NCBI RefSeq assembly: GCF_000699445.3
Contig: NC_067197.1
Coordinates: forward strand, 4,160,152 to 4,224,151
Length of the DNA: 64,000 nucleotides
DNA from: Schistosoma haematobium
Taxonomy: Eukaryota > Platyhelminthes > Trematoda > Strigeidida > Schistosomatidae
Direction: 5' to 3'
Of the stretch, positions 1-12,282 are shown piece after piece. Position 1 is the first letter of the stretch. The number at the start of each line of letters is the position of its first letter. Below the pieces are notes generated by a model, which saw nothing but the letters and a program-made list of their open reading frames with translations, was not told where the DNA came from and made no database searches. The position numbers and the translations under genes were made by a program.

Positions 1-580
1 TCGGTTCGATTAACCTATCTATCAAAAACACCTTAGTTCTGTTTTCTCAGCCCAAGGGAAAATTATCAACTCGCTCACTGTTTGACTTCCAATCAATGAC
101 GACTAATTCAGTCATCAATCAACGATAGTCCATAGATGCATCTTCATTCACTAGCTTATCATTTTATTTTGTAGCATGTAATTTCCTCTACAATTATCGC
201 TGACGGTTTGTTACGTGCTCGCAAGAGAATAAGTGTGAGAAAACGAAACAAGAATATCTAAGGAAGTAGCGCGAGCGGTCTACCCAACACCATGTCGGTG
301 AGGTACGATTTTTTCATGCTCTGTCCGGCTATCAGGGGTTTACTCACCTGCCTCTTGAGTCGCCCCCAAGTAAAAAATAAAGAAGAATCCATTTCAAAGT
401 TAATGATGAAAACCAATCAAACCTGTAGGAACTGTTCCACTGCCTGCATAAAATAATAAGGTACAAAATGGAAATACATAAATATAACTGATAATTGTTT
501 GGTTCCACGTAAGTGATTGGCCTCTAGAATGGATCGGTAATGTGGAAGGAAATAGACGTAGTGTAGACATTTTGTGTACG
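1..580. other. Left-edge intergenic sequence, no gene recognised
   Basis: I see no supported coding region. Positions about 195-370 are somewhat richer in G and C than the surroundings and could be part of an old dispersed repeat. I could not match this block to any element family, and nothing in it repeats elsewhere in the window that I noticed. The rest is AT-rich. The stretch ends at the target-site duplication of the family A retrotransposon that follows. Confidence 0.4.
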
Positions 581-592
581 AAAAAGTATGAA
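581..592. repeat. Target-site duplication, left copy (family A copy 1)
   Basis: The 12-mer aaaaagtatgaa here is repeated exactly at 3791-3802. The two copies directly flank the family A retrotransposon, so they mark its insertion boundaries. The exact edge is uncertain by a base or two at the tail side. Confidence 0.85.
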
Positions 593-605
593 CTTACTTA
601 CTTAC

Positions 606-2642
606 TTACTTACGCCTGTCACTCCCAATGGAGCATAGGCCACCAACCAGCATTATCCAACCCACTCTGTCCTGGGCCTTCTTTTCTAGTTCCATCCAAT
701 TCTTGTTCATTTTTCTCATGTCTATCTCCATTTCCCGGCGTAATGTGTTCTTTGATCTTCCTCTTTTTCTTTGGCCTTCAGGATTCCATGTGAGGGCTTG
801 TCTTGTGACGCAGTTCGGTGCTTTCCTCAATGTGTGTCCTATCCACTACCAGCGCTTCTTCCTGATTTCTTCTTCCGCTGGGATCTAGTTCGTTCTCTCC
901 CACAGTAGGTTGTTGCTAATAGTGTCCGGCCAACGGATCTGAAGTATTTTGCGTAGACGGCTGTTAATAAACACCTGTATTTTCTGGATGATTGCTTTCG
1001 TAGTTCTCCAGGTTTCTGCCCCATACAGTAGAACTGTCTTGACATTTGTATTGAAAATCCTGACCTTTGTGTTGGTTGACAGTTGTTTTGAGTTCCAGAT
1101 GTTCCTCAGTTGTAAATATGCTGCTCTTGTTTTACCGATCCACGCCTTCACATCTGCATCAGATCCACCACCGTGTTCATCATTGATGCTGCCCAGATAT
1201 GTAAAGGTTTTTACATCTTCCAAATCTTCTCCGTCAATTGTGATTGGATTGGTGCATTCTGTGTTGTATCGGAGAATCTTGCTTTTCCCTTTGTGTATAT
1301 TGAGACCTACTGCTGCTGAGGCTGCTGCCACACCGTTCGTCTTCTCCTGCATTTGTTGTTGCGTTTGGGATAAAAGGGCCAGATCATCTGCGAAGTCCAG
1401 ATCGTCTAACTGCATCCTAGATGTCCATTGTATCCCATGCTTCCCTTCAGACGTTGATGTCTTCATGATCCAGTCGATCACCAGGAGAATGAGAAAGGTT
1501 GAGAGTAAGCAACCTTGCCTAACACCGGTCTTCACTTCGAACGACTTTGTCAACTGTCCTCCATGCACGATTTTGCAGTGTAATCCATCATATGAATTCT
1601 GTATTATATTGACTATCTTCTGAGTCACGCCACAGTGTCGAAGCAGCCTCTATAGTGTTGTCCTGTCCACGCTATCAAATGCTTTCTCGTAGTCAATGAA
1701 GTTGATGTAGAGTGATGAATTCCATTCAATTGATTGTTCCACAATGATCCGTAGAGTTGTGATTTGGTCTGTACACGATCTATCCTTACGGAATCCTGCC
1801 TGTTGGTCCCGAAGTTGGGCGTCTACGCAGTCCTTCATCCTGTTTAACAATACCCTGTTGAAGACTTTTCCCGGTATTGAGAGAAGAGTGATGCCCCTGT
1901 AGTTATCACACTTGCTGAGATCGCGTTTCTTCGGTATTTTGACCAGAAGTCCTTCTTTCCAGTCTGTTGGTACTTCTTCCTCATCCCAAATTTTGCTGAA
2001 GAGAATGTGGAGTATCCTTGCAGTTGCCGCTACGTCTGCTTTCAGTGCCTCTGCTGGAATGTTGTTCGGTCCTGCTGCTTTGCCACTCTTGATTTGTCTG
2101 ATGGCCATGCTGATTTCTTCAATTGTCAGTGGGCCAACATTAATTAGGAAGTTCGTGGGTGCTGCTTCGATGTTGAGTGGGTTCAGTGGGGTTGGTCGAT
2201 TCAAGAGTTCTTTGAAGTGTTCTACCCACCTGTTTTGTTGCTCTTCAATGTTGATGATTACCTCGCCTTCCTTGCTTTTCACTGGTCGTTCTGGTTTGTG
2301 GCGATTTCCAGAGAGTTTCTTCGTCGTGTCATACGGTTGTCTTATGTTTCCTTGTCTTGCAGCCTTTTCCGCCGTCGTTGCTAAATCTTCCACATATTTA
2401 CGTCTGTCGGTTCTGATGCTCCTCTTCACTTGTTTGTTTATTTCCGTGTATTCAGCTTGTGCCTTGGCTTTTTCTGCTCTTGTTCGGCTGGTATTGATTG
2501 CTGCTTTCTTGTTCCTCCTTTCTTGAATCTTATCCAGTGTATCAACAGTGATCCATTCCTTGTGATGGTGCTTCTTGTGACCCAGGACCTCATGACATGT
2601 TGAAGTGATTGCCTCTTTGATCCCCTTCCAGTTGCTCTCCAC
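606..2642 (-). pseudogene. Reverse transcriptase part of family A copy 1, with two nonsense codons
   Basis: One continuous minus-strand reading frame holds the RT domain and the C-terminal domain, broken by TAG at 1650-1652 and TAG at 885-887. The first replaces a Trp codon that is intact at the matching place in the 20.5-kb copy. The RT catalytic FADD motif is at 1383-1394, preceded by the conserved [10 protein letters not shown] segment and by the GVRQGCLLS turn motif. The C-terminal part keeps a WKWIGH-type equivalent in the sister copy and ends with a TAA inside the GTAA tail. A frameshift separates this frame from the endonuclease frame between about 2642 and 2780. It cannot make a functional enzyme as it stands. 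Confidence 0.88.
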
Positions 2643-2779
2643 AGTAGTTCCTTCTCCATTGAGTAGATCATGAAAGGCCTGGAACTTGTTGCTGAGGACT
2701 ATCTTGAATTTGTTGAGTTTGTTAGTATCCTGAAGAAAGGCCGTATTGAATTTTTTTGTGATATTGTCCTCCTCATTGT

Positions 2780-3530
2780 TCAGTGCTTGTTGAGTTTCAA
2801 TTTCATCTTGGCGACCAACAAGTGATGATCTGATGCTATATCAGCTCCTCTCTTGGTTCTCACGTCTTCCACCGTCCTCCTGAACGTTTTGTTGATGCAA
2901 ATATGGTCGATTTGGTTTTGTGTGGTGTGTATGCGTTTATGTGGGAATATGGTGCCGCCTATGACCAGCTTATTGAAGGCACATAGGTTTGCAAATCTCT
3001 CAACATTTTCGTTCCTTTCTCCCAGTCCGTGTCGTCCCATGATGTCTTCATATCCAGTGTTGTCCGTTCCAACCTGGGCATTGAAATCTCCCATCAGAAT
3101 GGTCAGGTCCTTTGTTGGGCACTTCTCGATGATTGACTGCAGCCTATTGTAGAATTGATCTTTAGCGTCTTCATTGTAGTCGTTGGTAGGCGCATAGCAT
3201 TGGATGATGTTCATTGAAATACCCTCTTTCTTTGTTTTGAACGAGGCTTTGATGATCCTTGGTCCATGAGATTCCCATCCTATAAGTCCATTTTGCGCTT
3301 GTTTGAACAGCATCAATGCAACTCCTTGTGTATATGGGGCATTTTCTTCTTCATGGCCGGAGTATAACAGGAGCTCTCCTGAAGTTAGTCGTTGTTGTCC
3401 AACTTGTGTCCAATGTGTTTCACTGATCCCAAGTACCTCTAGGTTGTATCTTCTCATTTCTGCAGCAATCTGGAAGGCTCTCCCGGTGTCTCACATCGTA
3501 CGAACATTCCATGTACCTAAATAAATGGTC
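2780..3530 (-). pseudogene. Endonuclease domain of family A copy 1, broken
   Basis: The minus-strand frame shows the exonuclease-endonuclease-phosphatase fold signatures used by LINE endonucleases: a GTWNVRTM start motif near 3505-3530, ISETHW just downstream (catalytic Glu), GDFNA in the middle, and SDHHLL near the end (catalytic Asp-His pair). A TGA at 3491-3493 interrupts the first motif region where the sister copy has a Trp codon. Translation can therefore only be followed continuously from the Met at 3457. In life this domain nicks target DNA to prime reverse transcription. Confidence 0.85.
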
Positions 3531-3790
3531 GCTCTGGTTGTCAGAAGGGGCATCGGCCTCGTAACTTCCGAAGGAGTTCGGCTTTCATCATGAGGCGTCA
3601 TAGTTCTTTTAAATGAAGACCTTCTGATTCCCAGGGCAGAGTTTAAAAGGTTTGAATAATTTTTTCTGGTTGGCGGTTTTTTAGCGAGTTAGTTTTCTAC
3701 GGAATGGGGACGCTAACCCTATGCCCAACCCTCCTCCTCTATCCGGGCTTGGGACCGGCAGTAGCCCCCGGAGGGACTCCAGGCGGAGTT
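3531..3790 (-). mobile_element. 5' untranslated region of family A copy 1
   Basis: This segment upstream of the endonuclease frame matches the corresponding 23.53-23.72-kb segment of the second full copy nearly base for base. The matches include the 'gatggggacgctaaccc' block and the terminal aggcggagtt on the plus strand. It presumably contains the internal promoter that RTE-type elements need, but no specific promoter motif can be recognised. Confidence 0.6.
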
Positions 3791-3802
3791 AAAAAGTATG
3801 AA
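3791..3802. repeat. Target-site duplication, right copy (family A copy 1)
   Basis: Exact repeat of the 12-mer at 581-592, on the 5' side of the element. Confidence 0.85.
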
Positions 3803-4270
3803 AACAAAATAAAATACTGTTTTAGACCACATATATGTAAGTGTGTGAAGTTGCCAGAAGTTGCAATCTTCACCTAACCCGATCGAATGTATGACCTTGA
3901 GTCTATGATGACCGCCTTTCATGACCACGTACGTAACCGCAGTTGCATAAGAGTACTTTTCAACCCGGAAAAGTAGAACATACGGTTAGGGAGGAAAAGA
4001 AAATTATAGAGAGGTTGAGGATAGTATACATCTGTGCCAACTACCATCTGATGGTTTGATGTAGGTATGCATGATATATTAAACCTACACTTATTTAAGT
4101 CATCTAGGTAACAAGTTGATCTGTAACTTACAAGTGTGTAAGTTTTACTGGTCAGAATTATTACGAATGATTAATCAGTGTAAGTAAATACTATAGATAT
4201 GTCCACTGTATACCGGTGTGGTCTATTGACTGGTGTACAAATGGTGATTATCAGCGACTGAATATAGAAA
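3803..4270. other. AT-rich sequence, nothing recognised
   Basis: No coding signature, repeat match or structured element was found between the family A insertion and the Gypsy remnant. Confidence 0.4.
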
Positions 4271-4284
4271 CCGTTCCCGATTTT

Positions 4285-4712
4285 TACGTCTAGTCGCACA
4301 TCCACGACCTAACAACTACCTTAAAATGTACAACCGTTTTCTCAAAATATGGCTTGGTTTAAGTGTATAACCAAATTCACTTAGTTGCTAACGTCACCTC
4401 CAAAACCGCTACCATCACTCCTTTTCGACCCTACGAATTTTCGCGCGTTCTATTCGGTGTAAGAAATGCTGCTCACATTTTCTAGAAACTATTAGGCAAC
4501 GTCTTTCGAGATCTCAACTTTGTACATGCGTATGTTGATGACTGCATGATGAACTGTCCGGACAGAGAATCATATCTATAGCATCTGAACCTTGTTTTTA
4601 AACGACTGCAAAAACACGGCATTGCGGCAAACATTCAAAAGTGTCAAATAAAAACCAACCCCCTTAATTTTCTCGGACACACGATTGATACTAAACGCTA
4701 CACCTCATGAGA
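4285..4712 (+). pseudogene. Ty3/Gypsy-type pol fragment (reverse transcriptase), degraded
   Basis: Reading the plus strand in the frame of 4285 gives a continuous Gypsy-type RT core with a few stop codons. It has an HDLTTTLK segment, a VFSK motif, a TPF-x-x-YEF motif, a VRNAAHIF segment, the catalytic YVDD at 4531-4542, and a C-terminal NFLGHTID segment. In-frame stops occur at several sites, for example TAG before KLLG and TAG after RESYL. These are the order and spacing of the palm of LTR-retrotransposon RT, which copies element RNA inside virus-like particles. No LTRs, protease, RNase H or integrase could be found nearby. It is an orphan, non-functional piece. Confidence 0.85.
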
Positions 4713-4777
4713 TGTAAAGTGACGGTCACTCTTGATTACCCAGGACCAACTGCAATAAGGCGATTACTCCTCAGTGC

Positions 4778-5150
4778 GAAGCATGGAAACTGGATCCCTT
4801 GTTGTTCAAAGGAATTAAACGTAATCTTATCTTACTTTTCAAAATTTTATATGATAAAATCACAGTAGATCGTGACACTTAAAGATTTGCAAAAGTAGTA
4901 ACTATAACCTTCAGAACCAGGATTTTGTACTAAAGATATCGAGAACATCAAGCAAATTGAAGTCAACTTTATTTATTACACGCTATGCTAGCCTCTGGAA
5001 TAGGTTACTAGTAGACCTCCAGTCATGTCAAACGCTTGCTGAGTTCGAATCTTTCCCTAACTGCTTTATGGACCAATTCGGAGTTTCGCACATGCTCGAT
5101 GGAGCTTACCCATGCCAAGCTGCATTTAATGATCGTTCATCTGAAATCTA
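4778..5150 (+). pseudogene. CR1-like reverse transcriptase C-terminal fragment
   Basis: Two frames joined by an indel near 4955 read as the extreme C-terminal part of a CR1-type LINE ORF2. The first includes a NLILLFKILYDKI segment, the second RYASLWNRLLVDLQS followed by an AEF helix. The family signature is the late 'TYKIL' and 'R-V-x-x-WN-x-LP' segments after the RT thumb. Stops occur at about 4879 and 4934, so it is dead. It lies only about 65 bases after the Gypsy remnant. The strand is opposite to the other CR1-like fragment at 7.9-8.3 kb. Confidence 0.65.
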
Positions 5151-7850
5151 ACCGATTGGCACCTGATGGATGTGTCATAACTTGCAATAATTCGACCTCT
5201 GAATAGCCTCTGTAATTTGACATTTGACATGTCGCAGTCTAAACAGTGCTCTATTCGTTTTTTTATTAGATGCTTCATATCCCCTACTTGTAGCTATTGA
5301 ATAACTGTATTTCTTGGGTTTTCTTTTAATTTTTACAACTATTAGGGGCATTAAGCACTTTGGGCGTCGGAAATACCTTGAGCCACGACTAAATAAAACG
5401 TAATCCAACTAGAGAGTGCATAGGTGGAAAATCAGAAACCATCTGATCATAAGAAGCTCAGAAGATATCCCAAATTATTGTGAGTTCCTTCTAGCCCATA
5501 TTATACCAGTACACACATGTCATCATTGTTAGCATTCGAACATTGATTTTTCCTACTTACTTATCGTCTTACTAATAAATTTCTCGACCTTAAATTCCTC
5601 TTGCATATTCTTTGATCAGTTATCTGTCCTTACATTTATATATATATATATATATATATATGTAATGTGACCAGTATCTTATAACTTGTACCATTAGTTA
5701 TCTTCAGTGTGATATACTAAATGTATGTCTAACCCACAATACAAAAGCTCTAACCATTGGTTTCATTTCCTACCAAGAAATCCTATTGCAAACAAAACTG
5801 CTCAATTGCGCAAGTATGAGTCCTTTGATGGCTCTACTAAAGTTGTAACAGCAAAAACGAGTTACAATAATTTTGATGAAAAAAATCCAGTCGACATTCA
5901 AAGGCTGTATTTTCCTTACTAAATTTTAGAAATACACATAATCCTAAAACTTCACCTCCTTTAAACCCCTTATATTTTTACATTACCTTGTTCATTCAAC
6001 GCTATACTGTGGGTTGTTCTCTTCAACCTGATGAAAAATAATTACTTAAAAATTTACCTTATAAAAGAGAATGGGTCTAAGTAGTCACACCCTAATTGTT
6101 CCATCACAAATGACTAAACTCCACTAGCCATGAACACTATCCGTCCTGCTTCTCACCCTCCCTTTTTTTCTCTCTTCTCCGTCACCCTCATGATATACCA
6201 CCGAAAGAATTTGTGGAACATACGACTTTGTCCTGAGCCATCACTTGTACCCCTAGAATTTATCTGGGACCACTATCAAGAAGTATAAATTAATACGTTC
6301 AAATTGATGTCTTTAACTGACTGCCCTGGACTTTGATCTTATTAATTCTCGACCACCAATTGCTTGTCGTAACGCAACCCCCACAAGTACTCCAACTCTC
6401 ACATTGGACATAAGAACATCAATGTTAATGACTCTTATATATGAAAATGTACCTTCTGTTTATATTGCACATGTGCCTTATAACATAATCGAGTAGCTGA
6501 GTGAAGTAAAGCCTATTGCATTTGTAAAAAACTTGACCTTACCTATAAACCGGCATACCTCATTTGACATTTTTATCTGGGAATATACCATTATTATTGT
6601 TACTGTGCGTATTATTATTGTAGGGCTAGTGGAATCCCCAGCCAAGTCATCTGGAAATCGAGTCACTGAATGTCGGACAGTTCGTCGATCCTTGTCAAGG
6701 TCAGCGAATCTAGTGGTACTGGGCCCTATCCACACAATCCTCGAAAGAAAAGACATTACAGAATAGTCCGTAGTTTAAAACATAGTGAAACGTTAAGAAA
6801 CAATATGAAGAATCAGGTCCAGATAACCATTCAGTCCTTGCTGACGTTGCCAGTCAATGTCAATTTATGCCATTTAAAGACCACATTTTCTAGAGCTTGA
6901 TGTTTTAACAAGTTTATCTACTGAAGCATGCAAATGCTATTAAAGCTTGCTAATAAACCACCGCAGCTAATAATTGATATAGATTACCTGTTATTGGTAT
7001 CGACTGAGCTAGTAGGTTATGAGTACCAATCAAAATTACAATATGATAACACAGTTTAGCATTAATCAGAGGACCAATAGAATAATGGGCTAACATAAAT
7101 ACAAATCTATCAAGAAAGTGAAAGTGGAAATAAGGATTAATGGTAATAGGCTGCGTTTCTTTAGTCGAGGTTACCAATGTAGAATCATGGTCTACTTCGT
7201 TATTAGTACTGCTCTTATAATAATTATAATCCCAAAATTGTAGATTTGTCATGTTGTAACTAACTCATATATATGAGATCTTACGTGGGAGTCACATAAT
7301 TATCTACACTGATTCCTCGTATCGTAACAATTACCAATATGTGGTGGAGAACGCATTCAGGCTAGAGATATAAAAATATGTTTGATATGAGTAAAAACAA
7401 GTCATAGAGAATGACAACGCCTGAAAGGCTGAGCCATGTCACTCGATTGGATTCAAATTAACCCCGATTTCCCACTTTTTCCGTAGTTTAAAATTTTCCT
7501 GCGTTAAATGTTGAATATCTAATTCCCCAGATTACTCGTGTTCAGCTTTGGGGATTGTGTGGTTAGGGCTCAAAGCCACTACAGGACAACCAACGAGCAT
7601 GAAGTAAGTACACGTCATAAAGTGAACCATGAAGCAGTGGTCGCACTCTGTTTCCTGTAAGTAATCTTACTAATACATTTCTGTAATAAATCCGTTTGTG
7701 TTGTATGGTCATCAGAGCAGCCGTAGTACCTGGATACGACGAAAAAATAATCCGCGTTGGGTACTGACCGCGATGTGTGACCTTAGCGTCATCTAGTTGA
7801 TCATACCATTCCTCTCTAATCTAAGTAGGCCCCCAATTATTCCACACAGA
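5150..7850. other. Long AT-rich stretch without a supported gene
   Basis: A TA dinucleotide microsatellite lies at about 5636-5661. Short open frames at 5725-5922 and 6478-6900 show no domain, no splice context and no similarity that I recognise. The block at about 6620-6750 is less AT-rich than its surroundings and may be an old repeat of unknown type. Nothing else stands out. Confidence 0.4.
5636..5661. repeat. TA microsatellite
   Basis: An uninterrupted alternation of T and A of about 25 bases. Likely length-variable between individuals. Confidence 0.9.
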
Positions 7851-7854
7851 TAAT

Positions 7855-8330
7855 CTACATTAGTGATCTACAATGGTCATTGTAGAAGCATTCGGAAAGA
7901 CCCTTCAATAAATTAGTTTCCACATACTGAACACGTTCAACCGTAAAAACATCCTGAATACGATATGGACAAGCAGCTCGGACGCAATACTCCAAGTGAG
8001 GTCCCATGTGGGTCGGGCGTAGAACCCGAAGCATATCTTCATTGAAGCATTCGAATGCTCGGTGAAGAGACCATAGAACATCAAAACCTTTGGAAACGGC
8101 TGCATTACAGGGCTCATTTGCTTTCAAACCATGATTCAATATTACTCCAAAGTCATTCTGTTCTTCCACACGTGGAGACGAAATGCCGTTCACAGTTTAC
8201 TGGTAGCGATTCCCGTGCACGATGTGCATTAACACATTCTTTCCATAGTTAATTTTCAAATTAAAACTTTAGGACCATCTGACTAATTTGTCTAAACAAG
8301 CTTGGAGATCAAGATAACCTGCCGTACAGT
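7855..8330 (-). pseudogene. CR1-like reverse transcriptase fragment
   Basis: The minus-strand frame ending near 7855 reads as the region after the catalytic core of CR1-type LINE RTs. It has a DFGVIL motif (the usual 'EKDLGV' position), an SLHRAFECFNEDMLRVL helix, a RPHLEYC-like motif (here GPHLEYC), and an ERVQ segment. Upstream, to about 8330, an out-of-frame stretch still resembles the preceding NYGK segment. It is a 5'- and 3'-truncated relic. The HLEYC motif makes the clade call fairly safe; the family name is not established. Confidence 0.75.
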
Positions 8331-10287
8331 TTCTCGTCGCGACAACCCTCGCTAGAGTTACCCGTCAGAACCCGGCATCTTACCAAGTGTAAAGTTACTA
8401 GATAATTGAAAAAAACTTTCATCACAAGCACTGGTCACTTAGCTGATATCTCAGTAAGATGGCTACAAAAGATGTCGATAACAACACCCCAAGTATAAAC
8501 TTTGCTGAAATGGTTCAACGAAATCGCGGTTTTGGTTATATCTAATTCAGTCTGTATATCTGAATTTTCATCTGATAATACTGGAAGAACTCCATTTTTA
8601 TTTGATGTACGAAGACAATCGTTTCTGGCAAGTACATTTAGTATTTACCAAATTTTTCTACCAAGTAGTGTGTCATTTAGCTGTGATCGTTTTATATATA
8701 CTCCAGATGCTTTTATGCTTACACTGAAATAATTCATGACCCGTTGTTAAGACCAAATCCTAAAACGTTTTCCTGCACCATAGTAGCTATAAGATCCTCC
8801 TGTAAATCCATGGAAGGCTACGAGATAACCATGTGATGAACAGCGGTATTACGGCTTCGAGTGTAGTTTCAAGCTTACTCTATTCGTTTTCAATAGATCA
8901 ATCTACGTTGACCAACTAATCTGTTTATACAATAGTCCCTAACTGTCAGAATAACAGCCTGCTGGATATCGAGGCAAGGTGAGGTAGATAAATATCGCAT
9001 TCTGTGTCCGAAACCTAACGCAAAATACAACGCGATCACCTATTCACTACTTGACTGGTGTCTTCTATCAATAACACAATGGTTACCTACAGGCACGTAA
9101 AGCTTTCAGGGGTAGGTACGGAGCGCCGGTAATGTCATCAAAGTGGTGAGCGTATATTCAGCGACCTGTTGGTTTGACCAGTTCGATTGAGCAAACTGAT
9201 TTTCCACAAATATAAATCTTCCACCCAATTTCGTATACTACATCTAAGCAAACTCCGTTGAGCAACAGGTGTAATAGGAAGCCAAATATAGATTCAGTAG
9301 AATGGATTAATTACGGGCGAATACTGGAGTGCGAAGCGGTAATGAGAAGCAAGCGGGAGAAGGAGAATGTTTTAACTTTCTTTAACCACCAATTACAAGC
9401 GTTGATATGGCATAAAATAGACAATGATTAGTATGATAATGAGACAGACGTTAGACAAAATGATGAGTGACAGACATACAAACATGTACACGCGTGGCAC
9501 ATAAACTTAGATTCACAAGGACACAAATAATAGACGTATATTTACTGCAAGTCACGATCTCTCATGGAAATAATAAAGTTACTTTAAAGGTAAAGCTGAC
9601 CCAATATTTGTATGCTGTTTGGGTTATTCAAGTCTGTCCAAAAGTTAGGACGAATTATTTGAGTGTGTAGTTGTACTATTCACTGCAAAGACAAGGCCCA
9701 CTAATGATGGTTCATGTTCTGAGTCGATATGTGTCAGTTTCGGGATTATTGTAATAAGTAAGGTTTGAGAACATCATAACTATACACATATTTATAACGT
9801 ACGTTTGTAATTCATAAACTGTGGTCCAGTTAGAATGGGATGACGTTTAAGCTTAGTAAGATTAGTCTGATAAATTCTGGAGTATATTTCGCCATTAAAC
9901 TTTCATGAATATACACATATAATGTGAATTATATATACAAGAAATCGAGAGTGTACTAGGGATAAACTCCACAGTGTTAGATAGTCAGTTTACGAATAAG
10001 GGAGGTCGTGACACAATAGAACCTTAGAATAATTAAATCAGATCTTCCAAGTCCAGTACCCAAAAGAAAAACTGGGTGGAAAACAATGAGGCCTTCATTG
10101 TGATATACTCGCGATGCATTGCAGGATGGAACCCGCGTCATAGGTTCCAACGCTAGCCACTATACATCTCTGCTTATAAAACTCACATTTCTTCATTCAG
10201 TGAAACTACACCTTCATAAAAGCCACATATTCCAAGGGTTTAAATGGATCAACCAATCCATAATCCTCATTTTTAAACTTTTCTCCT
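8331..10287. other. Intergenic sequence, no gene recognised
   Basis: No supported coding frame. Segments around 9000-9400 have a less AT-rich composition and could be a decayed transposon, but I found no recognisable protein motif or terminal repeat. Confidence 0.4.
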
Positions 10288-10530
10288 TACGCTTGTTACT
10301 CCTCAAGGAGGAGCAAAGGCCGTCCACCAGCACTCTCCATCCAACTCTGCCTGGGCAATCTTTTCCAGTTCTTTCCAGTTGCTACTCATCCTTTTCATGT
10401 CTGCTTCCAATTCTCGGCGCAGTGTGTACTTCGGCCTTCTATTTTTCCGTTTCCATTCAGGATTCCAATTTAGGGCTTGGCTCCCCCTCCCTGCCGCGCA
10501 TCGCTCCATTTTCCAATCTTCCAACGGCAT
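10288..10530 (-). mobile_element. Family A retrotransposon, 3' fragment
   Basis: The minus strand encodes the last part of the family A protein (a [20 protein letters not shown] segment and the following [14 protein letters not shown]), matching the C-terminus of the copy at 20513-22915. It reaches the element's 3' end at about 10288 (plus-strand tgttactcctcaaggagg). It is 5'-truncated after about 240 bases, a typical outcome of incomplete target-primed reverse transcription. The tandem tail is eroded and no target duplication is clear. Confidence 0.85.
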
Positions 10531-12282
10531 ATCCCTTGACTAAGTATAATAAAAGAATATCTAAGTATCCGAAAAATATCATCAGTAGCTTGCACATTTA
10601 ATGAAACCTCACTAATATATAAGTCATTTCAATATCATAAGCTTAGTCTGCAATCCAGGAGGATAAACAAACGGCCTTGAGAGCAGCACTGGACCAATCG
10701 TTTTGTAGATCACTTTTCTGGAGCTTCATTTGAAATTGCAGCAAATGGTAAAAAATGTCGGTCCGGGTTGGCTCTCTTAAGACATATATAGCCTATCGGT
10801 ACGTCTTAAGTAACATGACCCGCACTGTCCTTTATTTTCCACCCAGTTATTTTGTTTCTATTAGCACATTTTCGTTTGTTTATCATCAGAATCACTACTT
10901 TGGAAAGATGTGTAAATAACCAGGATCTTTTCCTAAAATATATCATAATATACTGAATGCTGTATCGTTCGGTTCTATCATCTTGAAACCAGATTCTGTG
11001 AGTGCATCAGCATCATACTGGTAGACTAGAGTATGTGGTACGTAAGAGCTTTAGGATTGTTCTATTTGGTATTTAATTATTATAAAGAGTTCTGTACGCC
11101 ACAGAATCTAGAGGACTTGTGGTATTTTCCCAATTTATAGGACCGAACACAGGTTGTTTGGTATTATCAAAGTAGGCCTGACGTTTACAATAGCCACAAA
11201 TGAACCGTGACATTTACATATAGTTATTATACACACAAAAACTAATGTCAACTAAAAACCATGAAATCCACTGAAATTCAAGGCGTTAAAAATAAAACCA
11301 GTGCTTAATTCATTCGTCCTCGTGTCTCTTGACTCTCATCAAGGTTTCCCTACCATCGGTATTCTAACAGACGCCACGAAAACTTTCGTCGATGTTTTTG
11401 TAAAGCATGAGTTCTGACAAATATCAATAGTCGTAGTTATAAACGTAAAGACTTTTTAAATGGGTAAATATTGAGATAAATCTCACAGTCCTTCATCATT
11501 CATATCAGTTGTCCAGACTCTCCATTAGGCTTAACAATGTCTAGTAAAAGATCTAAGTAATTGTAAAAAAAATGACCTGGAAACTTTCGAACTCACTGGG
11601 ATGACTGTCAGATGCAACTAGAGTCTTGAAAATGAGTCAAGTCACTAACAACTTTATGAAGGGGCCTGACAAAGTCATGATAGATTCTCAAATGCAATAT
11701 TGTGAGTCTAATTGCTAATTTCAAAGGGTTTTATGTTTTAATAAAACCGTTGAGGTAAATTTCATGTAATTAATGAGTTGGTATTCCTTACAAGTCTATA
11801 TTGAATAAAAAGCAAACTGTCATAGGACTTGTAAGTGGTAGCAATGTAATATAGCTAATTCAACCTATATTCTCAAGTCCCGCTGGGCTTGTAACAATGA
11901 TTTAAGTACTCTACTTATGATCAATTTTTAGTGGACAAAACTCTCCGCCCACTAGAAGTTAAATAACTCTGAATCATGATCACATCTCACTTATTAGTTA
12001 TGATTGGAAGCACTATATATAAACCTTATTAATTTAACTATATTCTAGGTCGAAAAGTTTAACACCATAAATCTCTACTTTCATAGAAAGAACAAAGTTT
12101 ACGTCAAGTGGCCTGTACTTCTGGCCCCATAAAACTAAAATTTGGTTGGTGTTGACTTTTTTTAGTGTTAAACCATATCACTGCGACGGACAGGTTGTGG
12201 TTGCCAACCTTAAGTAGTATTCTTCAAGACTGACCACTCTCCTCATTTCTGCTTTGCTTCGTCATAGACATCCTTCCAATCA
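10531..12282. other. AT-rich intergenic stretch, nothing recognised
   Basis: No coding frame of note, no repeat shared with other parts of the window that I could see, and no structured element. Confidence 0.4.

Larger units (their letters stand above)
593..3790 (-). mobile_element. Family A RTE-like non-LTR retrotransposon, full-length copy 1
   Basis: A complete 3.2-kb LINE-type element on the minus strand. Its 5' end (right side) is the inverse of aggcggagtt and its 3' end (left side) is a run of GTAA units on the minus strand. A 12-bp target-site duplication flanks it. It encodes an apurinic-like endonuclease followed by reverse transcriptase, the order used by RTE-clade elements. The copy is dead: I see three nonsense codons and at least one frameshift. 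It shares both ends and its whole coding layout with the copy at 20501-23720. RTE assignment rests on the single endonuclease-RT ORF, the very short 3' UTR and the tandem tail; a named family was not established. Confidence 0.9.

Noticed and set aside
593..612. TTAC tandem repeat as a microsatellite or telomere-like array
   Set aside because: It is the inverted tail of the family A element, placed exactly at the target-site duplication; the same applies to 20501-20520.
949..1623. 224-codon open frame on the plus strand
   Set aside because: It is the antisense shadow of the family A reverse transcriptase, as are similar plus-strand frames at 1912-2526, 20655-21257 and 26170-28114.
4285..4712. 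Active LTR retrotransposon or endogenous retrovirus
   Set aside because: Several in-frame stops, no LTRs, and no protease, RNase H, integrase or envelope sequence nearby.
5725..5922. 65-codon open frame as a gene
   Set aside because: No recognisable motif and no supporting context. Length is within chance for this window.
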